A stretch of 64,000 nucleotides of DNA from Crotalaria pallida (Eukaryota > Streptophyta > Magnoliopsida > Fabales > Fabaceae). The DNA lies in assembly GCA_037953625.1 (NCBI GenBank), contig CM075650.1, positions 151,049,706-151,113,705 of the forward strand, written 5' to 3'. The position numbers and the translations under genes are program-made. Below, piece after piece: positions 1-11,376 of this stretch (position 1 is its first letter; every line of letters begins with the position of its first letter). Below the pieces are notes generated by a model, which was not told where the DNA came from, searched no databases, and was given only the letters and a program-made list of their open reading frames with translations.

Positions 1-484
1 CTGTATTCTCTGTTTCTCTTTTTACTGTACTGAAGAAAATACAGAACCATTTGGTAATGGATCACACCATATAAATATTTTGATTTTTGAACTATAGTAT
101 GGCAATGTAGCTTAATATCTCTCTTTGACACACATATGTTGTCCCATTCTGGTGACTGTTGGGGCCACTGATGATAATGTGCAATTCATATGAAAAACCT
201 TTTCAAAGTGCTTGCATAATGTCATAAAGCACAGCTTTTGTCATTTCTAGTTTTGAATATGTATGATGCATACTTGCTTGTTGGCTTATAATTGTTGATT
301 CGCGTGCCTAAATCTTGATAACTTTAGTAACAAGTCTCAGTTTCTTTCTTCTTTGGATCAGGTGCAAGATTGAAGAGTTTCTTCAAGCTAAGGTGGCAAG
401 TTATAGACTCCAGTGTTTTAGTTAAATTCTTTGACTTTTAGCTAGGTGAGGAAGCAACATATCAAAGGTTGAGACAGCTGAAAA
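1..484 (+). promoter_or_regulatory. Upstream region and 5'UTR intron end of the DnaJ gene
   Basis: No coding sequence is seen. A likely 3' splice site (…ttggatcAG) ends at 361, so bases from 362 would be the last 5'UTR exon. The intron's 5' end and the transcription start lie at the far left or outside the window. An in-frame TGA at 479-481 sits one codon upstream of the ATG at 485, which fixes the start of the coding region. Confidence 0.5.
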
Positions 485-2551
485 ATGATGGATTGCAACA
501 AAGACGAGGCAGTTCGGGCCAAAGAAATAGCAGAGAAGAAATTTTCAGACAGGGATTATCTTGGGGCAAAGAAGTTTGCTCTCAAGGCTCTAAATCTGTA
601 TCCTGCGTTAGAGGATCTTTCCCAGTTTTTGACTACTCTTGATATCTATATCTCCGCCGAGAATAAAGTAAGCGGAGAAATGGATTGGTATGGTATACTA
701 GGAGTGAGCCCCTTTGCTGATGATGAGACTGTTAGAAAGCAGTACAGGAAATTGGCTCTCACTCTTCATCCTGACAAAAACAAGACTTTGGGTGCAGAGG
801 GTGCATTTAAGCTGGTTTCAGAAGCATGGAGTTTGCTATCAGATAAGTCCAAGAGATTGGCATATAATCAGAAGAGGACTGGAAATAACCTCAATCATGT
901 CGGGTCTCAATCAACTGCACCAAGTTCAAATGGTAATAATCTTAAGAAGAATGTAACTTCTAATGCGAGGACTGGAACTAATAATGCTCGGGCTCATCCA
1001 GCTCCTGCTCCTCCTCCACAGAGAAGGACTGAAACCTTTTGGACTATCTGTAATCTGTGCAAGACTCATTATGAATATCTCAGGGTTTATTTGAATCATA
1101 CCCTTTTGTGTCCCAACTGTCATGAAGCTTTTATGGCTGCTGAGAGGGGTCCGCCTCCCAATGTTATTAAACCAAGTTATTCTTCTCGTCAGCAGCATCA
1201 GAGTACTCAGCATCATGCTGGAAGTAATAACGCAAATGCTCAGTGGGGATCATCATCTGTTGCTGCTCAAGCTGCAAGTCTTGTGCAGCAGGCAAGTGAG
1301 AAAGTGAGGAGAGAGGCCTCACCATCATTTGCTGAATGGGGGAGTAGTCAGATTTCTAAGAGGACTGATGGTTTGAAGAAAAGGAGGACAGATGATATTC
1401 AAATTAATGGTTATCAAGGACAGGTGGCAAATCATACAGGATTGGGACATGGAGCAGCTGGTGCGGGCAGTTTTTCAGAATCAGGAAAGGCTTACATGGA
1501 AACACAAAGGAACTATGGTTTTTCAGCTTTTCCCGGTAAGCATTACAGCACAAGAGAATTGTCAATGTTTGAACTGCGAAACATGTTGATGGATAAGGCA
1601 CAGATTGAGATTCGTAAGAAACTTCTAGAATGGAGATCAATGACTGAAGCTAAGATTACCAGCAAAGACAGAGGGAACAAGAGACAGAAAAGCACATTAG
1701 TTGACAAAGCAGCCAGTTCAGAGAAGCATGTACAGTCCACTGATAATGGTAACAGAAGACTGGTTGTTGATTCTTTACCTGTCACATCTGATGGTACAGT
1801 TCAGAAGATCCAGGCCTATGTAACAATCAATGTTCCGGACCCTGATTTTCACAACTTTGACTTGGATAGATCTGAAAATGCCTTTGAGGATGACCAAGTC
1901 TGGGCTGCCTATGATGATGATGATGGAATGCCCCGATATTATGCTAGAATTCACAAGGTGATCTCTACAAATCCGTTTAGAATGCAGATCAGTTGGCTTA
2001 ACTCTCGAAACAACAGTGAGCTGGGCCCAATAGATTGGATAGGTTCTGGTTTTTATAAAACTTGTGGGGATTTCAGGGCCGGTAAGCATGAAGTATCTGA
2101 GTCGTTAAATTCATTTTCTCACAAGGTTCAGTGGACAAAAGGCAACAGAGGAGTTATTCGTATCTTTCCTGGAAAGGGGGAAGTCTGGGCTCTATATCGA
2201 AACTGGTCTCCTGATTGGAGTGAACATACTCCAGATGAAGTCATCCACAAGTATGATATGGTGGAGGTACTCGAAGATTTCAATGAGGAGCAAGGTATTG
2301 TAGTTACCCCCCTTGTCAAGGTTGCTGGTTACAGGACTGTGTTTCAGAGGCACATGGACCCTGATCAGGTGAGGAGGATTCGTAAAGAGGAAATGTTTCG
2401 ATTTTCTCATCAGGTTCCTAACTACTTGCTTACTGGCCAAGAAGCTCCCAATGCTCCAGAGGGTTGCCGAGAGTTGGATCCAGCTGCTACTCCTTTAGAA
2501 CTCCTTCAGAAAACGACCGAAGCTGATGAGACATCACCGGACAATGTTTAG
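485..2551 (+). CDS. J-domain co-chaperone with C-terminal DUF3444
   Basis: Intronless 688-aa protein of the plant DnaJ/DUF3444 family. Such proteins are Hsp40-type co-chaperones that stimulate Hsp70 ATPase activity; the cellular role of DUF3444 members is mostly unknown. The N-terminal ~60 residues form a helical segment (…AEKKFSDRDYLGAKKFALKA…) typical of this family. The J domain spans about residues 66-130, starting MDWYGILGV, with the essential HPD tripeptide at 95-97. Around 184-220 there is a CxxC…CPxC zinc-binding-like segment (CNLC, CPNC). A low-complexity Ser/Gln/Asn linker follows. Residues ~455-655 match DUF3444 (FEDDQVWAAYDDDDGMPRYYARI; GEVWALYRNWSPDW). Length is normal for the family, with no frameshift. 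The start is set by an in-frame TGA just upstream; MM at 1-2 leaves a trivial one-codon ambiguity. The 5'UTR carries an intron, common in this family. It is the only gene in the first 20 kb. Confidence 0.95.
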   Translation: MMDCNKDEAVRAKEIAEKKFSDRDYLGAKKFALKALNLYPALEDLSQFLTTLDIYISAENKVSGEMDWYGILGVSPFADDETVRKQYRKLALTLHPDKNKTLGAEGAFKLVSEAWSLLSDKSKRLAYNQKRTGNNLNHVGSQSTAPSSNGNNLKKNVTSNARTGTNNARAHPAPAPPPQRRTETFWTICNLCKTHYEYLRVYLNHTLLCPNCHEAFMAAERGPPPNVIKPSYSSRQQHQSTQHHAGSNNANAQWGSSSVAAQAASLVQQASEKVRREASPSFAEWGSSQISKRTDGLKKRRTDDIQINGYQGQVANHTGLGHGAAGAGSFSESGKAYMETQRNYGFSAFPGKHYSTRELSMFELRNMLMDKAQIEIRKKLLEWRSMTEAKITSKDRGNKRQKSTLVDKAASSEKHVQSTDNGNRRLVVDSLPVTSDGTVQKIQAYVTINVPDPDFHNFDLDRSENAFEDDQVWAAYDDDDGMPRYYARIHKVISTNPFRMQISWLNSRNNSELGPIDWIGSGFYKTCGDFRAGKHEVSESLNSFSHKVQWTKGNRGVIRIFPGKGEVWALYRNWSPDWSEHTPDEVIHKYDMVEVLEDFNEEQGIVVTPLVKVAGYRTVFQRHMDPDQVRRIRKEEMFRFSHQVPNYLLTGQEAPNAPEGCRELDPAATPLELLQKTTEADETSPDNV

Positions 2552-3439
2552 AAAACCAAAGGAAGATGCAGCCTTTCACCTGAAAAACATGCATTTTGGA
2601 TAACCTTGCAGAGCAGAAATGTTAAACGAGGATGGTGAGCAGAAAAAAGGCTGATAGATGACAGTACACAGAGTAGAGAAGTTATGGTGACAGTTGATGC
2701 AATAGACTTGAGAAAGTGGAATGAACATTGATGAAAAATTCACTCTCTTACATGACTCTTGGCTTTTTAAGCCTGACCTGGTTTATCTATAGTGCTTTTT
2801 GGTTTTATAATTGGATCGAAGGGATCCACAACTTTTCAGTTTTATGACATGTTATTGGTTAGACATATGGATATCCATACCTTATGGTGAATGCAGGTAT
2901 TATTCATCATTATGCAGACAAAATTATTAGACCAATGTTCTGGTATTTCTTGTCTTCCTTGCCTGGTGCTTTGCTTACTTTATAGAAATGCCTATATTCT
3001 GCTTTTCTGTGTTATATGTATGAGTTTTATTTGCACCTGATTCATAAGTCTATTGCATTTTGATATTTGAGCAATGATGCAATTACTTATTTGTTTTAAC
3101 TTCCTACACATGCTCTTATATGATCTTCGAGTAGAATGTGCTTTATCTTTTTCGGTGATATCAAATAGCAACCATGTTGTTGCTGAAATTCGGAAATCTG
3201 GCTCACCACGATTCGCTATCCGCTGGTTTCTGCCATTCTGTGAATTGCCTGGCACACCCAATCTTATACCATGAGATGACTCAAGCTCAGTCTCTCTGTT
3301 TCAACTTTCCACTTCCACCTACTCATCTTTGACCTCTTATCTTCTTTTGGTGACTTGCGATCTTTTCCAGAATGACCCACCCAGAAACAACTACCATTAC
3401 CAGTTTATCACCATTTGTCTGTGTTTTCTGATGGACCCG

Positions 3440-3480
<41 letters not shown>

Positions 3481-3840
3481 AAGAACCAGACAGTATCTTA
3501 CAGATTTTGTTGTTTTTAATTTTTTCTCCTGTCTCTAACTCCATGTTTATGGACCATCCACTGTTCTGTTTTGGTGCAAGAGAAAAGAAAGAAAAAACCA
3601 AGGCCTTTAGAAAAGAATACCCAAAGCGCTCAGCTAACATGTTATTGAGGTCTATCTAGGTTGGGACTAAAATAAAGCGAACTTATCAGCATGAGAAGCT
3701 CCCCATTTTGCCAAGATATCAAGAATGATAGTTGCATAGTGTTGAATGGATGATGGTGGAGAGCTTAGCAACTTCAAGTCATCCTTGGAATCAAACATGC
3801 ACAACTCTTTCGCATATACCTATACATACTCCAACCTAAC
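2552..3840. other. 3'UTR of the DnaJ gene and intergenic DNA
   Basis: The 3'UTR probably runs to about 2.8-3.0 kb, but no clear AATAAA signal is seen. Beyond it no protein or RNA gene is recognised. The open frames here are short and show no family similarity. A CT microsatellite lies at 3440-3479. Confidence 0.5.
3440..3479 (+). repeat. (CT)n microsatellite
   Basis: An uninterrupted run of about 19-20 CT dinucleotides, directly visible. Confidence 0.95.
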
Positions 3841-4337
3841 TTAAGACACAATCCGAATTTTGTGATTCTTTCTCCCGGCCATTGTAGTGCATGTTTGGTT
3901 CTGCGATGGGTTAGCCCAGAATAAATTCTGGAATGCCAACACTACTAACTTTTGTTCCAACGAGATTTTGAGGCCATAATTGATTTTGCAACCAAAAACC
4001 AAACATGCTAGGAGTGTGCTACCCAAGTCCGGTCTGAGTGATGAATGAGCCCACCAAAACCAGCCCTACCCATATTATTATGAGAACTTTTGTCCACATT
4101 TCCTGACCCCTTTCTCGTGATTAAGGGGGCTGAACCCACCCTTGGGAATAAGCTTGCTATGAAGTGAGAAATAGATGAATTAGTCTTAAAAACAACCCAT
4201 TTCATTTCCAATGCATATGCTGCATTCCGGCTTCGCCAAATCCACCAAAGAGTGGCAGTGATTTTGGAATGATGTTGTCCTGTACGGTGATCCTTCACCC
4301 AAACAAAAGCATCCTGATGATTATGGAAAAATATCAT
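3841..4337 (-). pseudogene. LINE RNase H domain relic
   Basis: On the minus strand, 4337-4008 translates to a 109-aa stretch containing ATLWWIWRSRN, WVVFKTNSSIS and NMGRAGFGGLIH. This is the signature of the RNase H domain at the C terminus of plant L1-type LINE ORF2 (normally …NTDGSCLGNPGRAGFGGL…). The active-site region is altered (the usual DGS aspartate context reads NVDKSS) and the frame breaks before 4008, with a possible continuation in another frame to 3841. No reverse transcriptase is adjacent. It is a dead, isolated fragment. Confidence 0.7.
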
Positions 4338-5172
4338 CCTAGTAACGTAGTTCTTTGATGAGTCCAGGTATATAAACTTCGTTTTTTATTTTCAAATTCT
4401 ATTTTAATGGTGAAAATTTCAAAATGCCCTTAATTTATATTTTTTTTTCGGATTCAGAGGTATCGGAAATATTTTTGAGGAAATCCTCACGGAAAAATAT
4501 ATTGTTGTAATATGATTGTTTTTCTGATTGGGGGGTATCGAAAAAATATTATGAGAGGTACTTGTCGAAAAACTACGAAAGTAATTTTGGATTTCAAAAA
4601 ATATATGAAGATTATATATAAAAAACATGATTTATATTTCAGAACTAAGATTTGCCTCTTGAGATTGTTGATTGTTCTGGCCTTCCGGGTTGTTTTGGAA
4701 GCAGTTCGGGTTTGAAAATTACGAGTTATTATAGGCTTTGTAGCCATGTTACTCGAAAATGCAAAGATATCGGTGTCTTGCCGCACATATCAATATGTGT
4801 ATGATATTTTGAGATACGTATCCAAAAAATCTCATATTTTTACTTTGGAAAATGCTTATTGGAACGACAAATACTGTGAGAAATTGATTACGAAAATTAT
4901 TAACCAATGATTTGACATAGGAGTTACATGCAAGTGATGAGATGTAAGCTGAGCATCATCGTATGATCTATTTTTTCGTTGATTGGCTTGCATATTTTGT
5001 CGCACCAAATAGCATCTCTCTTTTACTTTTTATTCTTTCAATATTTTTTATCCGAAGCATCTTAGATGTTTTCCTTTTTTTTTTTTTGTCAGTTGAAACC
5101 AGGTGGTGTCTGAGTTTCACATTTTTTGTGCCCAACTAATCCACCTCGAATCCGCGAACTGCGCGAGTCTTT
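4338..5172. other. Intergenic, no gene seen
   Basis: AT-rich sequence without a recognisable gene. At 4447-4580 a motif resembling 'aggtatcgga' recurs in degenerate form (GAGGTATCGG, GGGGGTATCG, GAGAGGTACT), possibly a decayed transposon end. Confidence 0.3.
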
Positions 5173-5180
5173 GACTCAAT

Positions 5181-5789
5181 CAAGGTTGTCAAACTCGCGA
5201 GTTAACTCGTAAACTCGTACGAGTTTACGATCCTACCCATAGAATTGAGTCAACTCGCATGCAAACTCGCTTCCCACTAAACTCGGGTAAACTCGTGCAA
5301 ACTCAGGTAAACTCGGGTAAACAGCAGTGGCCTTACGGATATTTGAATATTCTCGAGCTTTTACTTCTCAAAACAAAATTTCCACCGTCGGATGTTAAGA
5401 TAAACGAGTTAGGAAGCGTATATAAAAATTTGAGCACGATCTAATAGTTAACAAAGAAGATACTGATCAATCTTTGAACGATATTTTCACTAAAATAATA
5501 CTATAATCACTATTTTTACTTAACTAACCACTTAAACTATAAAACCATCATATTCGGTTGTTGTTAAGTTGGTTTGCTAATATTATTTATTGGGTTCTTA
5601 TATGCTATAGCAACATTTAAATATTTATGTTTAATTTTTAGAGTAAAAACTATGAAATGGAAGCTATGAAAGTTATCTCTACAGGTTAATTTTAAAATAA
5701 GTGGACTCGAGGTAAACTCGTACGAGTTTACGAGTCGAGTTTACCTTGGCCTCACGAGTTTACGTAAACTCGCGAGTTTGACAACCTTG
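5181..5789. mobile_element. hAT-type MITE rich in ACTCG/CGAGT units
   Basis: A 609-bp non-autonomous element. Both ends carry the same inverted terminus: the left reads CAAGGTTGTCAAACTCGCGA and the right is its complement ending …GACAACCTTG. It is flanked by 8-bp target duplications, gactcaat (5173-5180) and aactcaat (5790-5797), one mismatch. A CAAGG terminus with 8-bp TSD is typical of the hAT superfamily. The outer ~120 bp on each side are dense in AAACTCG and CGAGTTT units and can fold back. It has no coding capacity. Confidence 0.85.
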
Positions 5790-5930
5790 AACTCAATGGT
5801 ATGGATCCTCCCCAAAAATTGTTGTCTCATTGGGCGTCTGAGATGTTTCTTTGCTACGAATTAGGATGCTTTTGAACTATTTCAAAATATGTTTCTCTTG
5901 CGTGTATATAAGGCATTAGACAAAAATTTA

Positions 5931-6218
5931 CTCCCTCCGTTCCTATTCAACTGTCCTTTTTTGGATAAGTTTTTTTGTTTATTTATCTGTCCTTTTGATG
6001 ATTTTAAGAGTGTAATAAATGTTATTTTCCATTTTTATCCATATTTAATAAGGTATTGGTTTTCGTAAGTAGTGGAGAAAAAGTAATAGTTACGGAGAGA
6101 AAGAGAATAGTGGAAAAAAAAACATAATTAATATATTGGAAATCTAAGTAATGATTGCATTTCTTGAAGGAAATGTTTTGTTTGAAATAGGACAGATAAA
6201 TAGGGATGAAGGGAGCAG
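5931..6218. mobile_element. Stowaway/Tourist-like MITE (CTCCCTCCGT family)
   Basis: Inverted termini CTCCCTCCGTTCCTATTCAA… and …AATAGGGATGAAGGGAG, with TA on both sides (5929-5930 and 6219-6220). About 288 bp and AT-rich inside. A decayed relative with matching internal sequence (…cataattaatatatt…) lies at about 10566-10775. Confidence 0.75.
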
Positions 6219-6220
6219 TA

Positions 6221-7685
6221 GATATGCTTTTGAATATCAGGAAATCGTAGAGTCCACACTTTTTTAATTTTTTATTATTATTTTTTTCATAAATTGCACT
6301 AAAGATGTTTTGATTATCGATTTGACAAATAACAAAGTTGATACTAGCACATGATTAGATTTATTAACTATGACGGTGGCAGTTTAATTTATGTTAAGTA
6401 TATAAAAAAAAACATTTTGTTAGTAGAAACAAAACACTTTAGTGAAGTTAATGTCTAGAGACTAGTCACTCAGTTGCGCGGATGGATACATCTTTGATTG
6501 TTAGATGAGGACACTCTTATACACACCAAAAAAATAAATCTTTCTTTAATATGTTGTGAGGTGACAAAATTTTGACTCAAATTTAAAAAGCATTTGGGAT
6601 GGGAACCAAGTCCCATGGCTTTACCAAGCCCAATGTTGAATAAGAAGGTAAATAATTTTGCCATTCCACATTGATATACGCCATCTCACAGTTGTAACTA
6701 TCTTGTTCACCATTTTTTTTATCGTGAGTTGGGTCACGATCTTTAAAAAAAAATAAATTTGCACGACGTAATTATACTCATGACCGTAAAAATTTGGGCA
6801 CGTGTAAAATCATGATCCATTGGTGGGGTGACATAAATTCATAATGGAGTGGCAAAAATATTTCTCTAAGAAGAATTTAACATTTCCATAACATAGACAA
6901 GTGAGCGTAACTCACATCATATATAGTCATGTACCAAGTTTTAAGGCTTGAGAGTTGAAAATCTTGGATTTGATTCTGAGCACAACCATTTGGTGGTTTG
7001 TTGGTAGTTCAATTTTCCTTTCTTCATCCCTGTTTAAAAAAAAAAAAAAAAAAAACATTTCCACAATAGAAAGAAATTTTGACCGCATACTTATTTATGA
7101 TCGATTTTCTATCGTCGTGAACTTATTTATGATGGTAAAATATTTCTTTAATAGTCATGACCAAAGATCCTGAGTTAGGTTAGGTCACGATCGGAATGAT
7201 TTATGATACCACAAGAATGTGGTGTGGGTTAGCAAAAATATTTTTCTTTGATTTTCTCATTGACATGCATAAACTTACCTATAAAAAAACTGTTTGAGTG
7301 GTGTTTTTACATCCACATTTTATCTTCACACAATTCCACATTTTCTTAAACATGTTTTTGGAAATATTTTTTATTAACAGGTGTTTGATTCATATGATTT
7401 ATGGTTTCTTTTTCCAACTAAAAGATCCAAATTTGAATATTGTACATGGAGAAAATTATCGCTGAGTCACAATGGTTGTTCTGGACTTATGGTGTATGAT
7501 AATTTGTGTCCTTTTTTTCTCTTTGAATTTTGTCCTATAAAAAGACTAATCACCTTCATTTAATTTATTTGTGAAGAGGTCTGTTGCATATATACTTTAT
7601 TCTGTCTCTTCTTCAAAGACATTTTTACAAAATACATATGCATGTGACAAAGAATCCCACGGGCAGTTTAAATGTTTGATTTTAT
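6221..7685. other. Intergenic, no gene seen
   Basis: AT-rich DNA with scattered repeat fragments, for example paired 'gggtcacgatc' motifs near 6731 and 7184 and a poly-A run at 7036-7055. No supported gene. Confidence 0.3.
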
Positions 7686-7701
7686 TATGTGAAAAGCATA
7701 T

Positions 7702-7869
7702 TTTTTTGGTTTGCACCATGGTATCCGGCCCACCGGGCCGACTAATCCAGTTCAAGGGGATCTCGGGATTAAAGTTTTATTTATCTCCCAACGTTGTTGC
7801 GGGGGATCGAACCGTGGTTCGCCCTACTAAGTGCAGCCTCTGGCACCACTGCACCAACATCTGGTTGGT
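7702..7869 (-). mobile_element. tRNA-derived SINE, family A, copy 1
   Basis: A 168-bp element whose sense strand is minus. It carries a Pol III B-box-like GGTTCGATCCC preceded by a tRNA-like A-box region and ends in an A-rich tail, seen on + as T7 at 7701-7707. The flanks are a 16-bp target duplication with two mismatches (7686-7701 and 7870-7885). A second copy at 19172-19338 is about 90% identical by eye. No protein is encoded. Confidence 0.88.
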
Positions 7870-7885
7870 TATGTAAAAAGTATAT

Positions 7886-9016
7886 GAAGTCATTGACCAT
7901 GAAAGTAATAAAAATGGTATAGGAAAGTTCATGGAAATTCCTCTACGGGTCAGATTCAAGGAATTTGAAAAGAAACCTAAAAAAGGTTCCTCATTATTCT
8001 TCTTGATTACTAGATTTGCTCATTAGTTCCTACAACCAGAGAAGATTGTTCTTTGTTTTATTACCTTATTTTATAAAAGTTTTGTTTCCTTTACGAGAGA
8101 CCTAGCCTAGTAGGGTTGTTTGGGTAAATGTCCACAGTTAAATGAAACTGTTGACTACTATTCACCGACTCAACATTATGCATGATTCATGTACCTATGT
8201 CCTTCTCTTCTTTTTTGACCTCATAGTTCAAGCATGTGGTTCTTACGATGTATTAACGTTTAAGCAATGTCAGAGGAATCAAAAATTTCCTTTGAAACTT
8301 TAAGAACATGCATAATTATAGAGAACACGTATCAAATGAAGTTTTATTTTCCTTTCCCTAAATATTTCAATGGTAGGTAAAATTTTAATTCTCAAGTTAG
8401 CTTGCTTGGGAATATATATACTTGAACGTGTCAATAATCTTTATTTTCCTTAGCTTTTTAATGTTCTTTTATGGCTTATATCATACAGTAATTGGGTGTT
8501 AAATCCTTTTATATATTAACACTGATTGACACTTGACAAGATGACTTCCATGTAAGATTTTACCTTCTTATACACTAAATAACTTACACGGCACCACATA
8601 TTTCAATGGTCATTCCCTCACGTAAAATTAGGGAAATTTTAAAAAATCAATAAAAATAAGAAAATATATTTTTAATATATTATTTATCAAGACAACCAAT
8701 TATCAAAACAATAGTTTAATATACATTTTTTGATTAACTAATCATATAATATATAGTATGCAATTTGGTTTAATTCCCCTCCCAATATAAAACTATGCAA
8801 TTTTAATTTCTTAATTTATTACTTTAATTTTAATTTGTGACAAAATCTTTTATTTTTTTTTTTAACTTTATAGGATGGAGATGGTACAAAATTACAATTT
8901 GATGTATGGATATTGTAATTAACAAAGTTAAGTAATTTATTACATAAAATTATATAAAAAAAAAAGAGAAACATGTTTTTATGCATTTTTTATCAAATCA
9001 ACCAATTATCAAAGTG
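7886..9016. other. AT-rich intergenic DNA
   Basis: No gene seen. Motifs such as 'accaattatcaaa' and 'gacaaaatcttttat' recur at 8695, 9001 and 12320, which shows that the 9027-12234 element inserted into a pre-existing repeat. Confidence 0.3.
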
Positions 9017-9599
9017 ATAATTTAATAAGTAAAGAGTCAAATTAGTCCCTATAAGTCCCTAACTTTGAGGACACCGATCAAATTAGTCCATGAGATTATC
9101 AAAATTCCAAATTAATCTCTGAGATAGCAAAATGTGAGTCATGTTAGTCTCTTCCGTTAGTGCTCCTTAACGATCAACCCACATGGACTGAACAATATTG
9201 TTTTGGCCATTTAAAAACAAAAAGGCTCAATCTCAAGAACCAATTTGAATCACCTCATCCAATGATTATAATCTCATCTCCCTTCATCCAATAGCAAAAA
9301 CTTTATCTCCAACCTCTAATCTCAGGGACCAGTCTGACCATTTTTTTTTGCAAGATATATTTCAGATCAACAATGTTTAATTGCACATTTAATTTGTATT
9401 TCATCATTGATTTAGATATGTGCTCGCTTTTAATTCTCTTCAACTTTCAATCTTGCTCAAGCAATCTCTTTTTCCAAGTCTTTCAAATTAGGGTTTCTAG
9501 AGTTATGTTTGGGTTTTCTCATAATAAATCATTGTTTATTTGTCCTTTTTATTAGACTCTTTGAGTTTTAAGCTTTGGTACACAAGTGAGACAAAGGAA

Positions 9600-10345
9600 A
9601 GAAATGAGGTGGGCATTATATTAAATAAGGAGTAGAAGAAGGACGTGGTGGAGGTGAAGAAAATCGGAGATAGGATCATAGATCTTAAGTTGGTAGTAAG
9701 CATAGACACCTTTGATGTTAATAGCGTTTATGCACCTCAGACAAAGCTCGAAGAATATCGCAAGGTGCAATTTTGGGAGGATCTAGAAGGTATAATCCAG
9801 TGAATACCTAAAGGAGAAAAGATCATACTAGGAGGGTATCTTAATGGCCATGTGGGGAGTGACTCTAACAGATATGAAGGCTTTCATGGAGGCCATGGCA
9901 TAGGGATAACAAATGCGGAAAGTAGAACCAACCTAGATTTCCCCTTAGCTTTTGATTTCACAATAGCTAGCACTTGTTTTAAAAATCAGGAGGAACATCT
10001 AATCACATATAAGAGTGGGATGACGTGCTCTCAAAATAATTTATTTTTAATAAGGAAATTAGATAGAAAGATTTGCATAGATTGCAAAGTTATATCTAGA
10101 AAGAGCTTGATTACCAAACATCGAGTTTTTGTTATGGATGTAAAGGTGAAGAGAATATTGGTAAGGAAAGGCCAAGACATGTTTCTAAGAGTGAAGGGGT
10201 GAAAATTGAAGCGGGAAAGTCTAAGATGCTTCCAACAAAGGGTTTTGGAGGAAGGAAACTGGAATGGACAAGGAAGTACAAATAAAATGTGGGAGGAAAT
10301 AACCAAAGGTATTAGGAAGATTGCAAAGGAGATACTTGATAAATG
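9600..10345 (+). pseudogene. LINE endonuclease fragment (CFDP2-like)
   Basis: Conceptual translation, with stops and frame breaks, reads DRIIDLKLVVSIDTFDVNSVYAP, then IPKGEKIILGGYLNGHVGSD, then a 116-residue open stretch starting at 9852. This matches the apurinic-like (EEP) endonuclease domain of a plant LINE class often annotated as 'craniofacial development protein 2-like'. The usual GGDxNGHVG reads GGYLNGHVG, so a catalytic Asp is lost, and a stop (…ATCCAGTGA) interrupts the frame near 9800. It lies inside the MULE arms, so it was captured by or inserted into that element. Confidence 0.75.
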
Positions 10346-10565
10346 AGTTATTAGTCAGTTAGGTCCCTGAAAGATACTCGTGGCATCATATAGGTCCTCG
10401 AAAGATATGTGACATCTCTTATACCCCTGAAAGATCACTTTAGCATCTCGTTAGTCCCGCCGTCTAACACCGTCAGTTTGTGTTTAACGGAAGCTGACGT
10501 GGCATCAGATAGGTCCCTGAAAGATACCCGTGGCGTCAGATAGGTCCCTGAAATTTTATTTTTTA
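10346..10565. repeat. Repeat with 'taggtccctgaaagata' units
   Basis: The phrase 'aggtccctgaaagata' or close variants occurs at about 10360, 10390, 10511 and 10541. The block resembles the TIR region of a MULE-related non-coding repeat. Function unknown. Confidence 0.45.
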
Positions 10566-10775
10566 AAAGTGTCATAAATTTTATTTTTTTATCTTTACTC
10601 ATATATAATAAATTTTTATTTACTTAAGTAGTTGGAAAAATTAATAATTATAAAGGGTAAAAAATAATAATAAAAAAAACATAATTAATATATTAAAAGT
10701 CTAAACAATAATTACAATTCTTAAAAAAATTTATTTTATTTAAAATAGAACATATAAATAAAAATGGATGAAGTA
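10566..10775. mobile_element. Decayed MITE related to 5931-6218
   Basis: Internal sequence parallels the better-preserved element at 5931-6218 (…tttatctttactcatatataata…, …aaaaaaaacataattaatatatt…), but the GC-rich termini are eroded. Confidence 0.45.
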
Positions 10776-11199
10776 ATAATAAAAAAAAACCTCAATAAAA
10801 CAATACATATAAAACCTTTAGAATAAAGTCTTATATACAAGATCAAAAATAAATTCCGAATTAAAAATAAAGTCTTTACATGTAGGATCTTATATATAAG
10901 ACGATCATAGTGGGAGTATGTATTAAAAGTGTTTATAGAAAAAATATAACATGGGAATCACTTTGATTTCAAAGATTATCTGCATCGTTGTATTGGTTTC
11001 TATGCTTCCAATTTATGAAAATTATCGTTGAAGATCTTTCTAATTAACTCGAGTGATTGAACCCACTGCAATGGTGCAGATAACTACTCAAGTTAAAATC
11101 TCGTGATATAAGTGCAACTTTCTCGTGTGCTATACTCTCGTGTGCTAAACATGTCCCACCAGCATACACATGTCACCATGATTCCCCGTCACAGCTCTT

Positions 11200-11376
11200 T
11201 GTTGGCCTACTAGACATAGAAGGGATCCTTCTCTCCCTCCTCAAGAAAGAATTATTTGTGAAGTTCCTCCAACTCCTTCTCCCTCTAGTAGGGTTAGGTT
11301 TGCCCCACCGCCTGACAAAGTACCCTATAGACGGGTGCCACCTAACTACGAAGAGGAAGAGGATATGTGGATGCTG
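11200..11376 (+). pseudogene. Exon-like Pro-rich fragment with splice donor
   Basis: One frame (ending at 11376) reads …PPTPSPSSRVRFAPPPDK, then VPYRRVPPNYEEEEDMWML, directly followed by a consensus-like donor GTATGT at 11377. Local GC content is higher than the surrounding DNA. The frame has a TGA about 11 codons upstream of the Pro-rich part. I do not recognise the parent gene. Its position between the arms of a Mutator-like element suggests a host exon captured by a Pack-MULE, but this is inference. Confidence 0.35.

Noticed and set aside
3440..3479. SLSLSL / RERERE repeats as a protein
   Set aside because: Translation of a CT microsatellite.
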